64,000 bases of DNA from assembly GCA_017853555.1 (NCBI GenBank), contig JAFMJH010000002.1:1-64000 (forward strand), written 5' to 3'. The position numbers and the translations under genes are program-made. This DNA is from Steroidobacteraceae bacterium (GTDB lineage Bacteria; Pseudomonadota; Gammaproteobacteria; Steroidobacterales; Steroidobacteraceae). The notes under the pieces were generated by a model. It saw nothing but the letters and a program-made list of their open reading frames with translations. It searched no databases and had not been told where the DNA came from. Of the stretch, positions 8,287-16,075 are shown piece by piece; position 1 is the stretch's first letter, and every line of letters starts with the position of its first letter.

Positions 8287-9462
8287 ATGAACACGCATCA
8301 CGTCGGCATCATCGGCGCCGGTATAGGCGGCCTCTCGGCAGCGCTCGCTCTGCAGCGCGCGGGAGTGCGAGTACGGGTATTCGAACAGTCGCCGCAGCTC
8401 GGCGAAGTGGGTGCGGGAATCTCGCTGAGCCCGACGGCGGCACATGCGTTGAACGACCTCGGTCTGCACGGCACGCTCGAATCCAAGGCCTACAAGCCCG
8501 AGGATCAGTGCGTGCGTCACTGGCGCGACGGGCGCCCGCTCGCGTGGGTGAATCGCGGGCAGGCGCTGTTCGACAAGTACGGCGAGCGTTACTACCTCAT
8601 CCATCGCGCCGATCTGCACGATGCGCTCGCGAGCGCCGTGCGCGCGAACGATCCCGAGGCCATCGTGCTCGACGCGCGCTGCGTCGCGATTTCGCAGGAC
8701 GAGCAGGGTGCGACGCTGAAGCTCGCCTCGGGCGCGTCGTATTCCTTCGAAGTGCTGGTGGGCGCCGACGGATCGCGGTCGGTCGTGCGCCACCATTTGT
8801 TCGGTGCGCTCGAGCCGCAATACACGGGCTACATCGCCTGGCGCGGGTTGGTGCCGCTGCATCTCGTCCCCAAAGAAATCCTCGAACCGCCGTCGGGCGT
8901 GTTCGTCGGGCCCGGGCATCTGGTGAACCGGTATCCGGTGCGCAACGGCGAGTTGCTGAATTTCGTCGCGTTCGCCGAGCGCAAAGACTGGACCGAAGAA
9001 GGCTGGTCGATCCGCTCGACCGTCAAGGAATTGCTCGACGAGTTCGAAGGCTGGACGTCCTGGGTGCGTCGCTTCATGGAACTCGTGCCGCCGCACCTGT
9101 TGTTCAAATGGGGCTTGTTCGATCGCGAGCCGCTCGAAACCTGGACGCGAGGCCGGATCACGCTGCTCGGTGATGCGGCGCATCCCGTGCTGCCGTTTTT
9201 GGGTCACGGCGCGGTGCTCGCCATCGAAGACGGCGTCGTGCTCGCTCGCGCACTGGCCGGTGCGACGCGGCACGAGGACGCGCTGCAGCGATACGAGCGC
9301 GCGCGCATGGAGCGTGCCGCCTTCGTCGTGAGGCAGTCGCGCGCCGCCGGCAAAACCTTCCACGATCCCGACGCCGACACCTACAAGGAGCGCACCAAAG
9401 GTCGTGCCGCCGACGAAGGTCTCGGACTCTTTTCGTACAACCCGGTCACGCAGCCCGTATGA
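8287..9462 (+). CDS. FAD-dependent aromatic-type monooxygenase, copy 1
   Basis: A 391-residue group A flavoprotein monooxygenase of the salicylate hydroxylase / 6-hydroxynicotinate monooxygenase type. Visible motifs are GxGxxG in 'VGIIGAGIGGLSAALAL', the DG motif in 'LVGADGSRSVV', and the GD motif in 'LLGDAAHPVLPFLGHG'. Such enzymes use NAD(P)H and oxygen to hydroxylate an activated ring, often with decarboxylation. It is closely similar to the gene at 11781 and resembles the one at 63292. Its stop overlaps the next methyltransferase start by 4 bases. The substrate is unknown. Confidence 0.88.
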   Translation: MNTHHVGIIGAGIGGLSAALALQRAGVRVRVFEQSPQLGEVGAGISLSPTAAHALNDLGLHGTLESKAYKPEDQCVRHWRDGRPLAWVNRGQALFDKYGERYYLIHRADLHDALASAVRANDPEAIVLDARCVAISQDEQGATLKLASGASYSFEVLVGADGSRSVVRHHLFGALEPQYTGYIAWRGLVPLHLVPKEILEPPSGVFVGPGHLVNRYPVRNGELLNFVAFAERKDWTEEGWSIRSTVKELLDEFEGWTSWVRRFMELVPPHLLFKWGLFDREPLETWTRGRITLLGDAAHPVLPFLGHGAVLAIEDGVVLARALAGATRHEDALQRYERARMERAAFVVRQSRAAGKTFHDPDADTYKERTKGRAADEGLGLFSYNPVTQPV

Positions 9463-10523
9463 GCGCCCAACGCGAAGTCGTTCCCGAAACCATGCCGACG
9501 CTCGCCTCGCGCACCGATGCGGCCTATCTCGATTTCGTCGAAGGCTTTCGCGAATACCTGCTCGGCGCCGGCGCGAATTTCGAAGCGCGTTTGAACGCTG
9601 CGCTCGAAAGCGCGGGCGTACAGGATCTGGAAGACATCCGCCGGTACGTGCACGCGCAGCCGCTCGGCCAGTTGCGCGATCGACTCTCGCGTACGCAGCA
9701 GGAAATGAAATGGCACGCGTTGCGACGTTCCTTCGATCTGCAGCGCAAAGAACTCGCCGCCGAACTCGCGGCCTGGGACGCGCGCGGACCGGGACGCCTC
9801 GTACTCGACCCGGCGTTCGTGCCGCCGCCGTACGTGAACGTGCACTTTCATCTGCAGCCGGGCGGCTATTACAAAGACGAGTTGTCGGGCTTTCTCTACC
9901 ACTACGGCACCAAAGTATTTTTCCGCGGTGGCAACGATCGCGACGAGTTGCACGGCAAATTGGTCTCGCTCGTGCCGCCGCCATCGGACGGGCGCGTGGC
10001 GCGCGTGCTCGATATGGCCTGCTCGGTGGGCCAGAGCACGACGGCCTTCAAAAAACGCTATCCGGCCGCCGAAGTCACCGGCATCGATTATTCAGCGCCG
10101 ATGCTGCGGGTCGCGCATCGCCGCGCCGCGATGCTCGGCGAAGACGTCACGTTCGCGCAGACTTTGATCGAGCGAACGGGATTTCCTGATGCCCATTTCG
10201 ACATCACCTTCGCCTTCATCGTGTTTCACGAACTGCCGCTGCGCATCATTCACGAAACCGTGCGCGAAGCGGCGCGCGTTACGCGCAAGGGCGGTCTGTT
10301 CGCCGTGTTCGACTTCACCTCCACCGCCGACAAGTCGCCGTTCCAGCGTTATCACCGCTGGTTCGATGCACGGCACAACGGCGAACCGTATTCGCAGGAT
10401 TTCTGCGATTGCGATTTACGCTCGATCCTCGAGTCGAACGGCTTCACGGTGGCCGGCACGCCGCTCGACGAGCGCTCGGGCGGTGCGGGCTACATGACGC
10501 ATTGGTTCGCGACGCGTGTCTGA
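9459..10523 (+). CDS. Class I SAM-dependent methyltransferase with N-terminal extension
   Basis: A 354-residue protein. The catalytic Rossmann domain occupies roughly residues 165-350: motif I is 'RVLDMACSVGQSTTAF', motif II 'VTGIDYSAPMLRVA', and motif IV 'FDITFAFIVFHELP'. The first 165 residues form a helical extension with a 'VNVHFHLQPGGYYKDEL' segment that I do not recognise. It is start-stop coupled to monooxygenase copy 1, so methylation of a hydroxylated product is plausible, but the substrate is inferred only from context. Confidence 0.8.
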   Translation: MSAQREVVPETMPTLASRTDAAYLDFVEGFREYLLGAGANFEARLNAALESAGVQDLEDIRRYVHAQPLGQLRDRLSRTQQEMKWHALRRSFDLQRKELAAELAAWDARGPGRLVLDPAFVPPPYVNVHFHLQPGGYYKDELSGFLYHYGTKVFFRGGNDRDELHGKLVSLVPPPSDGRVARVLDMACSVGQSTTAFKKRYPAAEVTGIDYSAPMLRVAHRRAAMLGEDVTFAQTLIERTGFPDAHFDITFAFIVFHELPLRIIHETVREAARVTRKGGLFAVFDFTSTADKSPFQRYHRWFDARHNGEPYSQDFCDCDLRSILESNGFTVAGTPLDERSGGAGYMTHWFATRV

Positions 10524-10827
10524 ACGCGACAGTCCGCAAACTCCGGAGGGCGGTACGCCGATCGCGGCGGCCGATCCGGTGTATCTCGCCGACCCGGTGC
10601 TCGATGCCACGGTACGCATGGTGGTGGAACTCGCCGCGCAGGTGTGGGTGGAGCGCGAGCGGCGGATCACGATCGAACAGTTGCTCGAGGCGCGCGGGCT
10701 GCTGTCGCGGGCCGACATCGAAGCGTTCAAACCCGATGCGTCGCAGGCCGCCGCGCTCAAAGCCGAGCGCAGCCGGTTTCTCGAGGACGTATTCAAGGAA
10801 TTGCGTCGCATACCTTTGAAGAGCTGA
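10516..10827 (+). CDS. Small protein of unknown function in the monooxygenase cluster
   Basis: A 103-residue acidic, helical protein without signal peptide or membrane segment. It starts at a GTG that overlaps the end of the methyltransferase gene by 8 bases. The core reads 'ATVRMVVELAAQVWVERERR' and ends with 'ADIEAFKP' and a basic helix. The pattern loosely recalls small nitrile-hydratase-activator-like or cofactor-chaperone proteins, but I cannot assign it. It lies 9 bases before the DUF1838 gene and is clearly part of the same operon. Confidence 0.7.
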   Translation: MSERDSPQTPEGGTPIAAADPVYLADPVLDATVRMVVELAAQVWVERERRITIEQLLEARGLLSRADIEAFKPDASQAAALKAERSRFLEDVFKELRRIPLKS

Positions 10828-10836
10828 GGAGTACGC

Positions 10837-11673
10837 GTGAGCACAGTGAATTTCCGCGACCCGGCACAAAATCTGCGTGCCTTCGTGAAACTGCTCGGTG
10901 ATCTGAACCCGGAAAAAGAAGTGCTCAGCTGGTTCGGCGGCCACGTGTTCGGCTATGTCGCCGACACCGCCAAGGCGCCGCAAATGCTGTGCGGCATCGA
11001 AGGTTTCGGCGTACTGCGGTGCATACCGGTCGAAGGCGGCAAATACCGCATCCTGAATCGCGAACTGGCCTACTACAGCAATCCGTACACTGGCGAGTTC
11101 CTCGACGTCTGGAAAAACCCGCTCAACGGCGCGGAGTGCGAAGTGCACCCCATCCACAATCATTACGTCGCGGCTGAACTCTCGCCGGTGATGAAGATGG
11201 ATTTCGAAGGCACAACCAAAGAATTCCCGTTCATGCCGCCGTGGCGCGTGATGGGAGACGACGTGTTCCAGACCTTCGAAGTGCACACGTCTTATCCGTC
11301 GCCCATGAAGCCTGCGGTGTGGCCGCGCGAATCGCCGGGCGAGTTTTGCCGCATCAGCGAGATTTTCCAGCGCACCGCAAAACTCGCCGAGATCGAAGAC
11401 GATTCGAAAACCTCGGCGCATTACACCGGTACCTGGACGCGCGTCGGTCCCTGGTTGCCGTGGATGCTGATGGGGCAGGTGCCGGGCAACATCCTCTATC
11501 GCACCGACATGAAAAAACTCTATTCGGTCGGCGAGTTGCCGGCCGCTTTGCGTGCGCGCACCGAGCAGAGACATCCCGATTTCTTTGCTGCACCGCAAGC
11601 GTCGGACTGGGGCAAGCCCAACGATTCGACGTGGGGCACCTACATGGCCGAGTGCAAGCCAAAAACTACGTAA
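10837..11673 (+). CDS. DUF1838 family protein
   Basis: A 278-residue protein of the DUF1838 family, recognisable from 'YRILNRELAYYSNPYTGEFL', 'NPLNGAECEVHPIHNHYV' and 'TGTWTRVGPWLPWMLMG'. No signal peptide is present, though many family members are secreted. The family has no established reaction; conserved His and Tyr residues suggest a small-molecule enzyme. It follows the 103-residue protein by 9 bases with GAGGAG as ribosome-binding site, and precedes monooxygenase copy 2 by 107 bases. Confidence 0.85.
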   Translation: MSTVNFRDPAQNLRAFVKLLGDLNPEKEVLSWFGGHVFGYVADTAKAPQMLCGIEGFGVLRCIPVEGGKYRILNRELAYYSNPYTGEFLDVWKNPLNGAECEVHPIHNHYVAAELSPVMKMDFEGTTKEFPFMPPWRVMGDDVFQTFEVHTSYPSPMKPAVWPRESPGEFCRISEIFQRTAKLAEIEDDSKTSAHYTGTWTRVGPWLPWMLMGQVPGNILYRTDMKKLYSVGELPAALRARTEQRHPDFFAAPQASDWGKPNDSTWGTYMAECKPKTT

Positions 11674-11780
11674 AAATACCTACGATCCCGACCGACGCGA
11701 GGTCGTCGCGCGCGAGCGCGATGGCAAGTACGCGCGTTGCGGCGTGAACATGCGGCTGCCATTTTTCGTCGGAGCAGAGC

Positions 11781-12947
11781 ATGAGAGCGACGGACGTGTT
11801 GGTCATCGGCGCCGGGATCGGCGGACTCGCGGCGACGATCGCGATGCAGCGCGCCGGCGTGCGCGTGCGCGTATTCGAGCAAGCTTCCGAACTCGGCGAG
11901 GTCGGTGCGGGCATCTCGATCAGTCCGAACGGCGCACTCGGACTCAAATCGCTCGGCGTGTTCGACGAATTCCGGCATGTCGCCTACGCGCCGGACTACC
12001 AGGTCGTGCGGCACTACCGCACGGGTCGCGTGCTCGCGACAGTCACGCGCGGCGATCGTCTCGAAGAGGCGTATGGCGAACGCTATTACGTCGTGCACCG
12101 CGCCGATCTGCACAAAGTGCTGGCCGATGCGGTGCGCGCGCACGATCCGGATGCGATCGTCACGGGGCGACGCTGCGTCGATCTCGAGCAGGATGCGAGC
12201 GGTGTCGCCGTGCGCTTCGACGATGGTCGATGGGAGCGCGGTGATGCGCTGATCGGCGCAGACGGCGTCCGCTCTCGCGTACGCTCGATATTGTTCGGTG
12301 CCGAAGAAGTGCGCTTCACGGGCTACATCGCCTGGCGCGGCTTGGTGCCGATGGCGGACGTGCCGCTCGATGCACTCGATCCGCCGTCGCAGGTGTGGAT
12401 CGGGCCCGGTCACATGATCAATCGCTATCCGGTGTCGGGCGGCAAATCATTGAACTTCGTCGCCTTCGCCGAGCGCGCAGGATGGGAGGAAGAGGGCTGG
12501 AACATCCCGGCGAGCAAGGCGGAGTTGCGCGCCGAATTCGCCGACTGGCATCCGCACGTCACGCGCATCATCGAAGCGGCGCCGCAAGACAAGCTGTTCA
12601 AATGGGCTTTGTGCGCGCGCAGCCCGCTGATGCGTTGGGTGCGCGGTCGCGCAGCCGTGCTCGGCGACGCGGCGCATCCTTTGCTGCCGTATCTCGGGCA
12701 GGGCGCGGTGATGGCGATCGAAGACGCCGTCGTGCTCGGACGCGCGTTTGCCGAGAGCGAAGATCTCGCGCAGGCACTCGCGCGTTACGAGGCGGCGCGG
12801 GTCGGTCGGGCGCGCCTCGTCGTCGAGCGCTCGTCGCTGCAAGTGCCGCGCTTCCATGCCGACGATCCGGACGCATTCCATCACGACGTGCCGGTGGACG
12901 AGGCGCTCGGTTTGTTCAAATACGACCCGGCGCACGCGCCGGTTTGA
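11781..12947 (+). CDS. FAD-dependent aromatic-type monooxygenase, copy 2
   Basis: A 388-residue paralogue of the gene at 8287. It has 'VLVIGAGIGGLAATIAMQRAG', the DG motif 'LIGADGVRSRVR' and the GD motif 'VLGDAAHPLLPYLGQG'. Long segments match copy 1 ('GYIAWRGLVP', 'GHMINRYPV'), so the two probably act on related substrates or successive steps. It begins 107 bases after the DUF1838 gene. The gap lacks the 25-bp palindrome seen before copy 1, so it may be read through from that promoter or have its own. Confidence 0.88.
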   Translation: MRATDVLVIGAGIGGLAATIAMQRAGVRVRVFEQASELGEVGAGISISPNGALGLKSLGVFDEFRHVAYAPDYQVVRHYRTGRVLATVTRGDRLEEAYGERYYVVHRADLHKVLADAVRAHDPDAIVTGRRCVDLEQDASGVAVRFDDGRWERGDALIGADGVRSRVRSILFGAEEVRFTGYIAWRGLVPMADVPLDALDPPSQVWIGPGHMINRYPVSGGKSLNFVAFAERAGWEEEGWNIPASKAELRAEFADWHPHVTRIIEAAPQDKLFKWALCARSPLMRWVRGRAAVLGDAAHPLLPYLGQGAVMAIEDAVVLGRAFAESEDLAQALARYEAARVGRARLVVERSSLQVPRFHADDPDAFHHDVPVDEALGLFKYDPAHAPV

Positions 12948-12953
12948 GGCGCG

Positions 12954-13772
12954 CTATTTTTTGTCCCAACTCGCTTTGCTGCTCGAAGTCGGCGGCAGGC
13001 GTCCGCAGTGCAGGCCGGCGTCGACCATCAGCACTTCGCCGGTGACGACGCTCGCGCCTTCGAGGAACCACACCAGCGCTTCGGCGATCTGTTCGGCCGT
13101 CGGCACGAGCTGCAAGGGCACCATCGCCGCGGCGTTGACGAGAAAGTCCTGATACTGCTGCGGCGTCATGCCGCCTTGCAGCCAGCGCGTCTGGATCGCG
13201 CCCGGCGCGATGGCGTTGATGCGTACTTCCGGGCCGAGCACCAAAGAAAGACTCTGGGTCATCATGTTGAGCGCGGCCTTGCTCGCGGCGTACGCCATCG
13301 ACGAGGCGATGCCGGTCACGCCGCCGATCGACGAATTGTTGACGATGGCGCCGCGGCCCTGCTTTTTCATCTGCGGCGCGACGGCACGCACCATCTGGTA
13401 GGCGCCGACCACGTTGACCTTGTAGATCGCCAGAAAATCGTCGGCGTTCAGACCGTCGAGATTTTCGTAGGGATTGAACTTGGTCTTCGCGGCGTTGTTG
13501 ATCAGATAGTCGATGCGACCCCAACGTTCGACGGCCGCGGCGGCCATCGCGCGGCACGAATCGTCCTCGGCGACGTCGCCCTGGAACACGATGACGTCCG
13601 CGCCCTTGCCGCGGCAGGCGGCGGCGGTTTCCTCGGCTTCGGCTTTGCTGCGCGTGTAGTTGACGACGACGTTGCAGCCGCGCTCGGCGAGCATGATGGC
13701 GGCTGCGGCGCCGACGCCGGTGGCCGAGCCGGTGACGATGGCGACTTTGCGATCTTGTGCGGGGTGGGTCAT
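12954..13772 (-). CDS. SDR family oxidoreductase
   Basis: A 272-residue classical short-chain dehydrogenase. The cofactor motif is 'IVTGSATGVGAAAAI', the NNA motif is 'YLINNAAKTKF', the catalytic Ser is in 'IVNNSSIGG', and the Tyr-Lys pair is in 'AYAASKAALN'. The end 'GEVLMVDAGLHCG' is typical. It interconverts an alcohol and a ketone with NAD(P). The gene runs opposite to the surrounding cluster and ends 6 bases from monooxygenase copy 2. The ATG at 13772 is preferred over a start seven codons earlier because the protein then opens like its relatives. Confidence 0.85.
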   Translation of the reverse strand: MTHPAQDRKVAIVTGSATGVGAAAAIMLAERGCNVVVNYTRSKAEAEETAAACRGKGADVIVFQGDVAEDDSCRAMAAAAVERWGRIDYLINNAAKTKFNPYENLDGLNADDFLAIYKVNVVGAYQMVRAVAPQMKKQGRGAIVNNSSIGGVTGIASSMAYAASKAALNMMTQSLSLVLGPEVRINAIAPGAIQTRWLQGGMTPQQYQDFLVNAAAMVPLQLVPTAEQIAEALVWFLEGASVVTGEVLMVDAGLHCGRLPPTSSSKASWDKK

Positions 13773-13949
13773 CTGCGGGTACTCCGAGGACAAACCCCGC
13801 GATGATGCCTACTCGGGTCGGAGGCGGCCGGCATGTCCACCGCCATGTCCAAGGTTAGGTCAGCGCGGCACGGGCCCGGCGCACGCGCTGGTGGGTTGGG
13901 GCGCGGGCACGGTAGTCTTCCACCCCTACACAGCCGCGGGGGTTCGATC

Positions 13950-15446
13950 ATGGCGTTCAAGGACATGCGTGAGTTTCTCGACCTGCTCGAGAAAGAGGGT
14001 CAGTTGAAGCACGTCGACGTGCCGCTCGACGGACGCCGCGGCACCAACGAACTGCAAGCGTTGATGAACTACGTCTGCGCGAAGGACGGTCCTGCGCTGT
14101 TGCTCAACAAAGTCGATGGCATCAACACCAAAGACATTCCGATCCTCTTCAATCCGTTCGGCACGCGCGAACGCACCGCCATGACGATCGGCTTTCGCGA
14201 TTGGCGCGCCGCCAAGTTGCATCACTCCGAGGTGCTCGCGGATCCGGCGCGCTGGCACGCGCCGAAGATCGTCGACAAGTCGAAAGCGCCCTGCAAGGAA
14301 GTGATCATCAAAGGCGATGACGTGTCGCTCGACAAGCAGTTGCCGCACGTCTGGTTCGGCAAAGAAGGTCCGGCCTACATCACCAACGCGATGACGTTCT
14401 CCAAAGATCCGGAGACCGGCGGCCGCAATTGCGGCTGGTATCGCTTCACGCAATTTCTGGATGCGACCCATCCGCTCGGCGGCACCTACAAGCCCGAGCG
14501 CGCGAAAACCGACCTCGCCGCATTTTATTGGTGGAACCCGCCGTTCTCGGACATCGGCCGCCACACCTTCAAAGCCTCGCAGATGGGCAAGCGACTCGAG
14601 GTCGCGATCGCCGGCGTCTGCGAACCGGCGCTGCATCTCGCGTCGGCCACCGGCGTACCCTTCAACGTCGACGAAACCGCATTCGCCGGCGGATTGCGCG
14701 GCGAGCCGGTCGAGATGGTGCGTTGCGAAACCGTCGATCTCGAAGTGCCGGCGTCGGCCGAATGGGTGCTCGAAGGCGAGGTGATCACGGACGAACTCGA
14801 GGCGATCGGTTGGCACTCCAATCCGGTCGGCTATTACGATCGCGTGCAGGTGTTCCCGATGGTGCGCGTGAAGTGCATCACGCATCGCAAAAAGCCGATC
14901 TGGCACGCCACCATGGAAATGGTGCCGCCGTTCGATCACAACTACATCGCGCTGCTGCCGGTCGAAGGCGAAGTGCTCTCCGATCTGCGCAAGAAGATTC
15001 CGGAAGTGCACGACGTCGCCGTGACGCCGAACATGTGCTACATCGTGCAGTTGTCGGTGGACGGCGCCAACAAGCCGCACCCGAACTTCGGCAAATACGT
15101 CATACATGCCGTGTGGGGCTCGGCCGGACGCTGGGGTCGTACCGCGAAGCTGGTGATCGTGGTCGGGCCGGACGTCGACCCTTACGATCTGAAGCAGGTC
15201 GAGTGGGCGATGATGACGCGTTGGCAGCCGGTCAAAGATTCCATCATGCAGCCCGACGGCATTCCGATGGTGCTCGATCCGTCGGCCGAGAAATCGGCGG
15301 CGCAATTCGGCGCATTCCGTTCGGATCAGATGGGAATCGACGCCACGATCAAAATTCCCGAGCGCTTCACCGAATATCCGGAAGTATCGCAAGCCGATCC
15401 TGCCGCGGTCGCCGAGATCGCGAAAAAACTCGCCGGCATCGTTTGA
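13950..15446 (+). CDS. UbiD-family decarboxylase with altered active-site loop
   Basis: A 498-residue UbiD-family protein. The prenylated-FMN/metal segment 'GGRNCGWYRFTQFLD' keeps the Asn and Arg (Asn160, Arg165) that correspond to Asn168 and Arg173 of fungal Fdc1. The usual EGPFGE loop carrying the two catalytic glutamates is not present; the aligned stretch (residues 281-297) reads 'DELEAIGWHSNPVGYYD'. It may therefore be an atypical decarboxylase of a phenolic or other acid. No ubiX is in the window to supply the cofactor. A role in ubiquinone synthesis is not supported by context. Confidence 0.8.
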   Translation: MAFKDMREFLDLLEKEGQLKHVDVPLDGRRGTNELQALMNYVCAKDGPALLLNKVDGINTKDIPILFNPFGTRERTAMTIGFRDWRAAKLHHSEVLADPARWHAPKIVDKSKAPCKEVIIKGDDVSLDKQLPHVWFGKEGPAYITNAMTFSKDPETGGRNCGWYRFTQFLDATHPLGGTYKPERAKTDLAAFYWWNPPFSDIGRHTFKASQMGKRLEVAIAGVCEPALHLASATGVPFNVDETAFAGGLRGEPVEMVRCETVDLEVPASAEWVLEGEVITDELEAIGWHSNPVGYYDRVQVFPMVRVKCITHRKKPIWHATMEMVPPFDHNYIALLPVEGEVLSDLRKKIPEVHDVAVTPNMCYIVQLSVDGANKPHPNFGKYVIHAVWGSAGRWGRTAKLVIVVGPDVDPYDLKQVEWAMMTRWQPVKDSIMQPDGIPMVLDPSAEKSAAQFGAFRSDQMGIDATIKIPERFTEYPEVSQADPAAVAEIAKKLAGIV

Positions 15447-16057
15447 CGCGGCGCGGCCGCACGCCGTTCGAGCCGGCGCACTTCGATCGCGCGTACTACC
15501 GCAAGCATTATCGCGACGGTCGTACCAGCGTCACTTCGCGCGCGCAGATGACGGCGCGCGCGAATTACATCGCCGCCTACACGCTGCACCTCGGGCTGCC
15601 GGTGCGTACGGTGCTCGATGCGGGGTGTGGTCTCGGCTTGCTGCGCGATCCGCTGATGCGTGCCTTGCCGCGCGCGAGTTACGTGGGTCTCGAGTACAGC
15701 GACTATCTTTGCGAGCGCTACGGGTGGACGCAAGGCAGCATCGCGGACTTCAAAACGCGCACGCCGTTTGATCTCGTCGTCTGTTACGACGTGCTGCAAT
15801 ATCTGGACGATCGCACGGCCACGCGAGCGCTCGCGAATCTCGGCCGATTGTGTCGCGGCGTGTTGTATTTCAGTGCGCTGACGCTGCGGGATTGGGCGGA
15901 GAACGCCGATCGCACGCGCACCGACCGCAACGTGTGGATGCGCAAAGCCGACTGGTACCGCCGCCGCCTCGCGCGCAGCTTTCGCCACGCGGGCGGCGGA
16001 TTCTGGATCCGACGCGGCGCGCCGCTTGTGCCGTGGGAGCTCGAAACGGCCGAGTGA
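15443..16057 (+). CDS. Class I SAM-dependent methyltransferase, TTG start
   Basis: A 204-residue methyltransferase. Motif I is 'VLDAGCGLGLLRDPLM', motif II 'YVGLEYSDYLCERYGW', and motif IV 'PFDLVVCYDVLQYLDD'. The best start is a TTG that overlaps the UbiD stop by 4 bases (TTGA), giving 'LTRRGRTPFEPAHFD'; the first in-frame ATG is 105 bases later and would remove the conserved 'FDRAYYRKHY' opening. Coupled translation with UbiD suggests a shared pathway. The substrate is unknown. It is convergent with the RND gene. Confidence 0.78.
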   Translation: MTRRGRTPFEPAHFDRAYYRKHYRDGRTSVTSRAQMTARANYIAAYTLHLGLPVRTVLDAGCGLGLLRDPLMRALPRASYVGLEYSDYLCERYGWTQGSIADFKTRTPFDLVVCYDVLQYLDDRTATRALANLGRLCRGVLYFSALTLRDWAENADRTRTDRNVWMRKADWYRRRLARSFRHAGGGFWIRRGAPLVPWELETAE

Positions 16058-16075
16058 GTCGTGCGGGTGGCGACC

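Noticed and set aside
13950-15446. Naming this gene ubiD as a ubiquinone-pathway decarboxylase
   Set aside because: It lies in a catabolic-type cluster and lacks the EGPFGE loop of true UbiD; the other ubi genes are far away.
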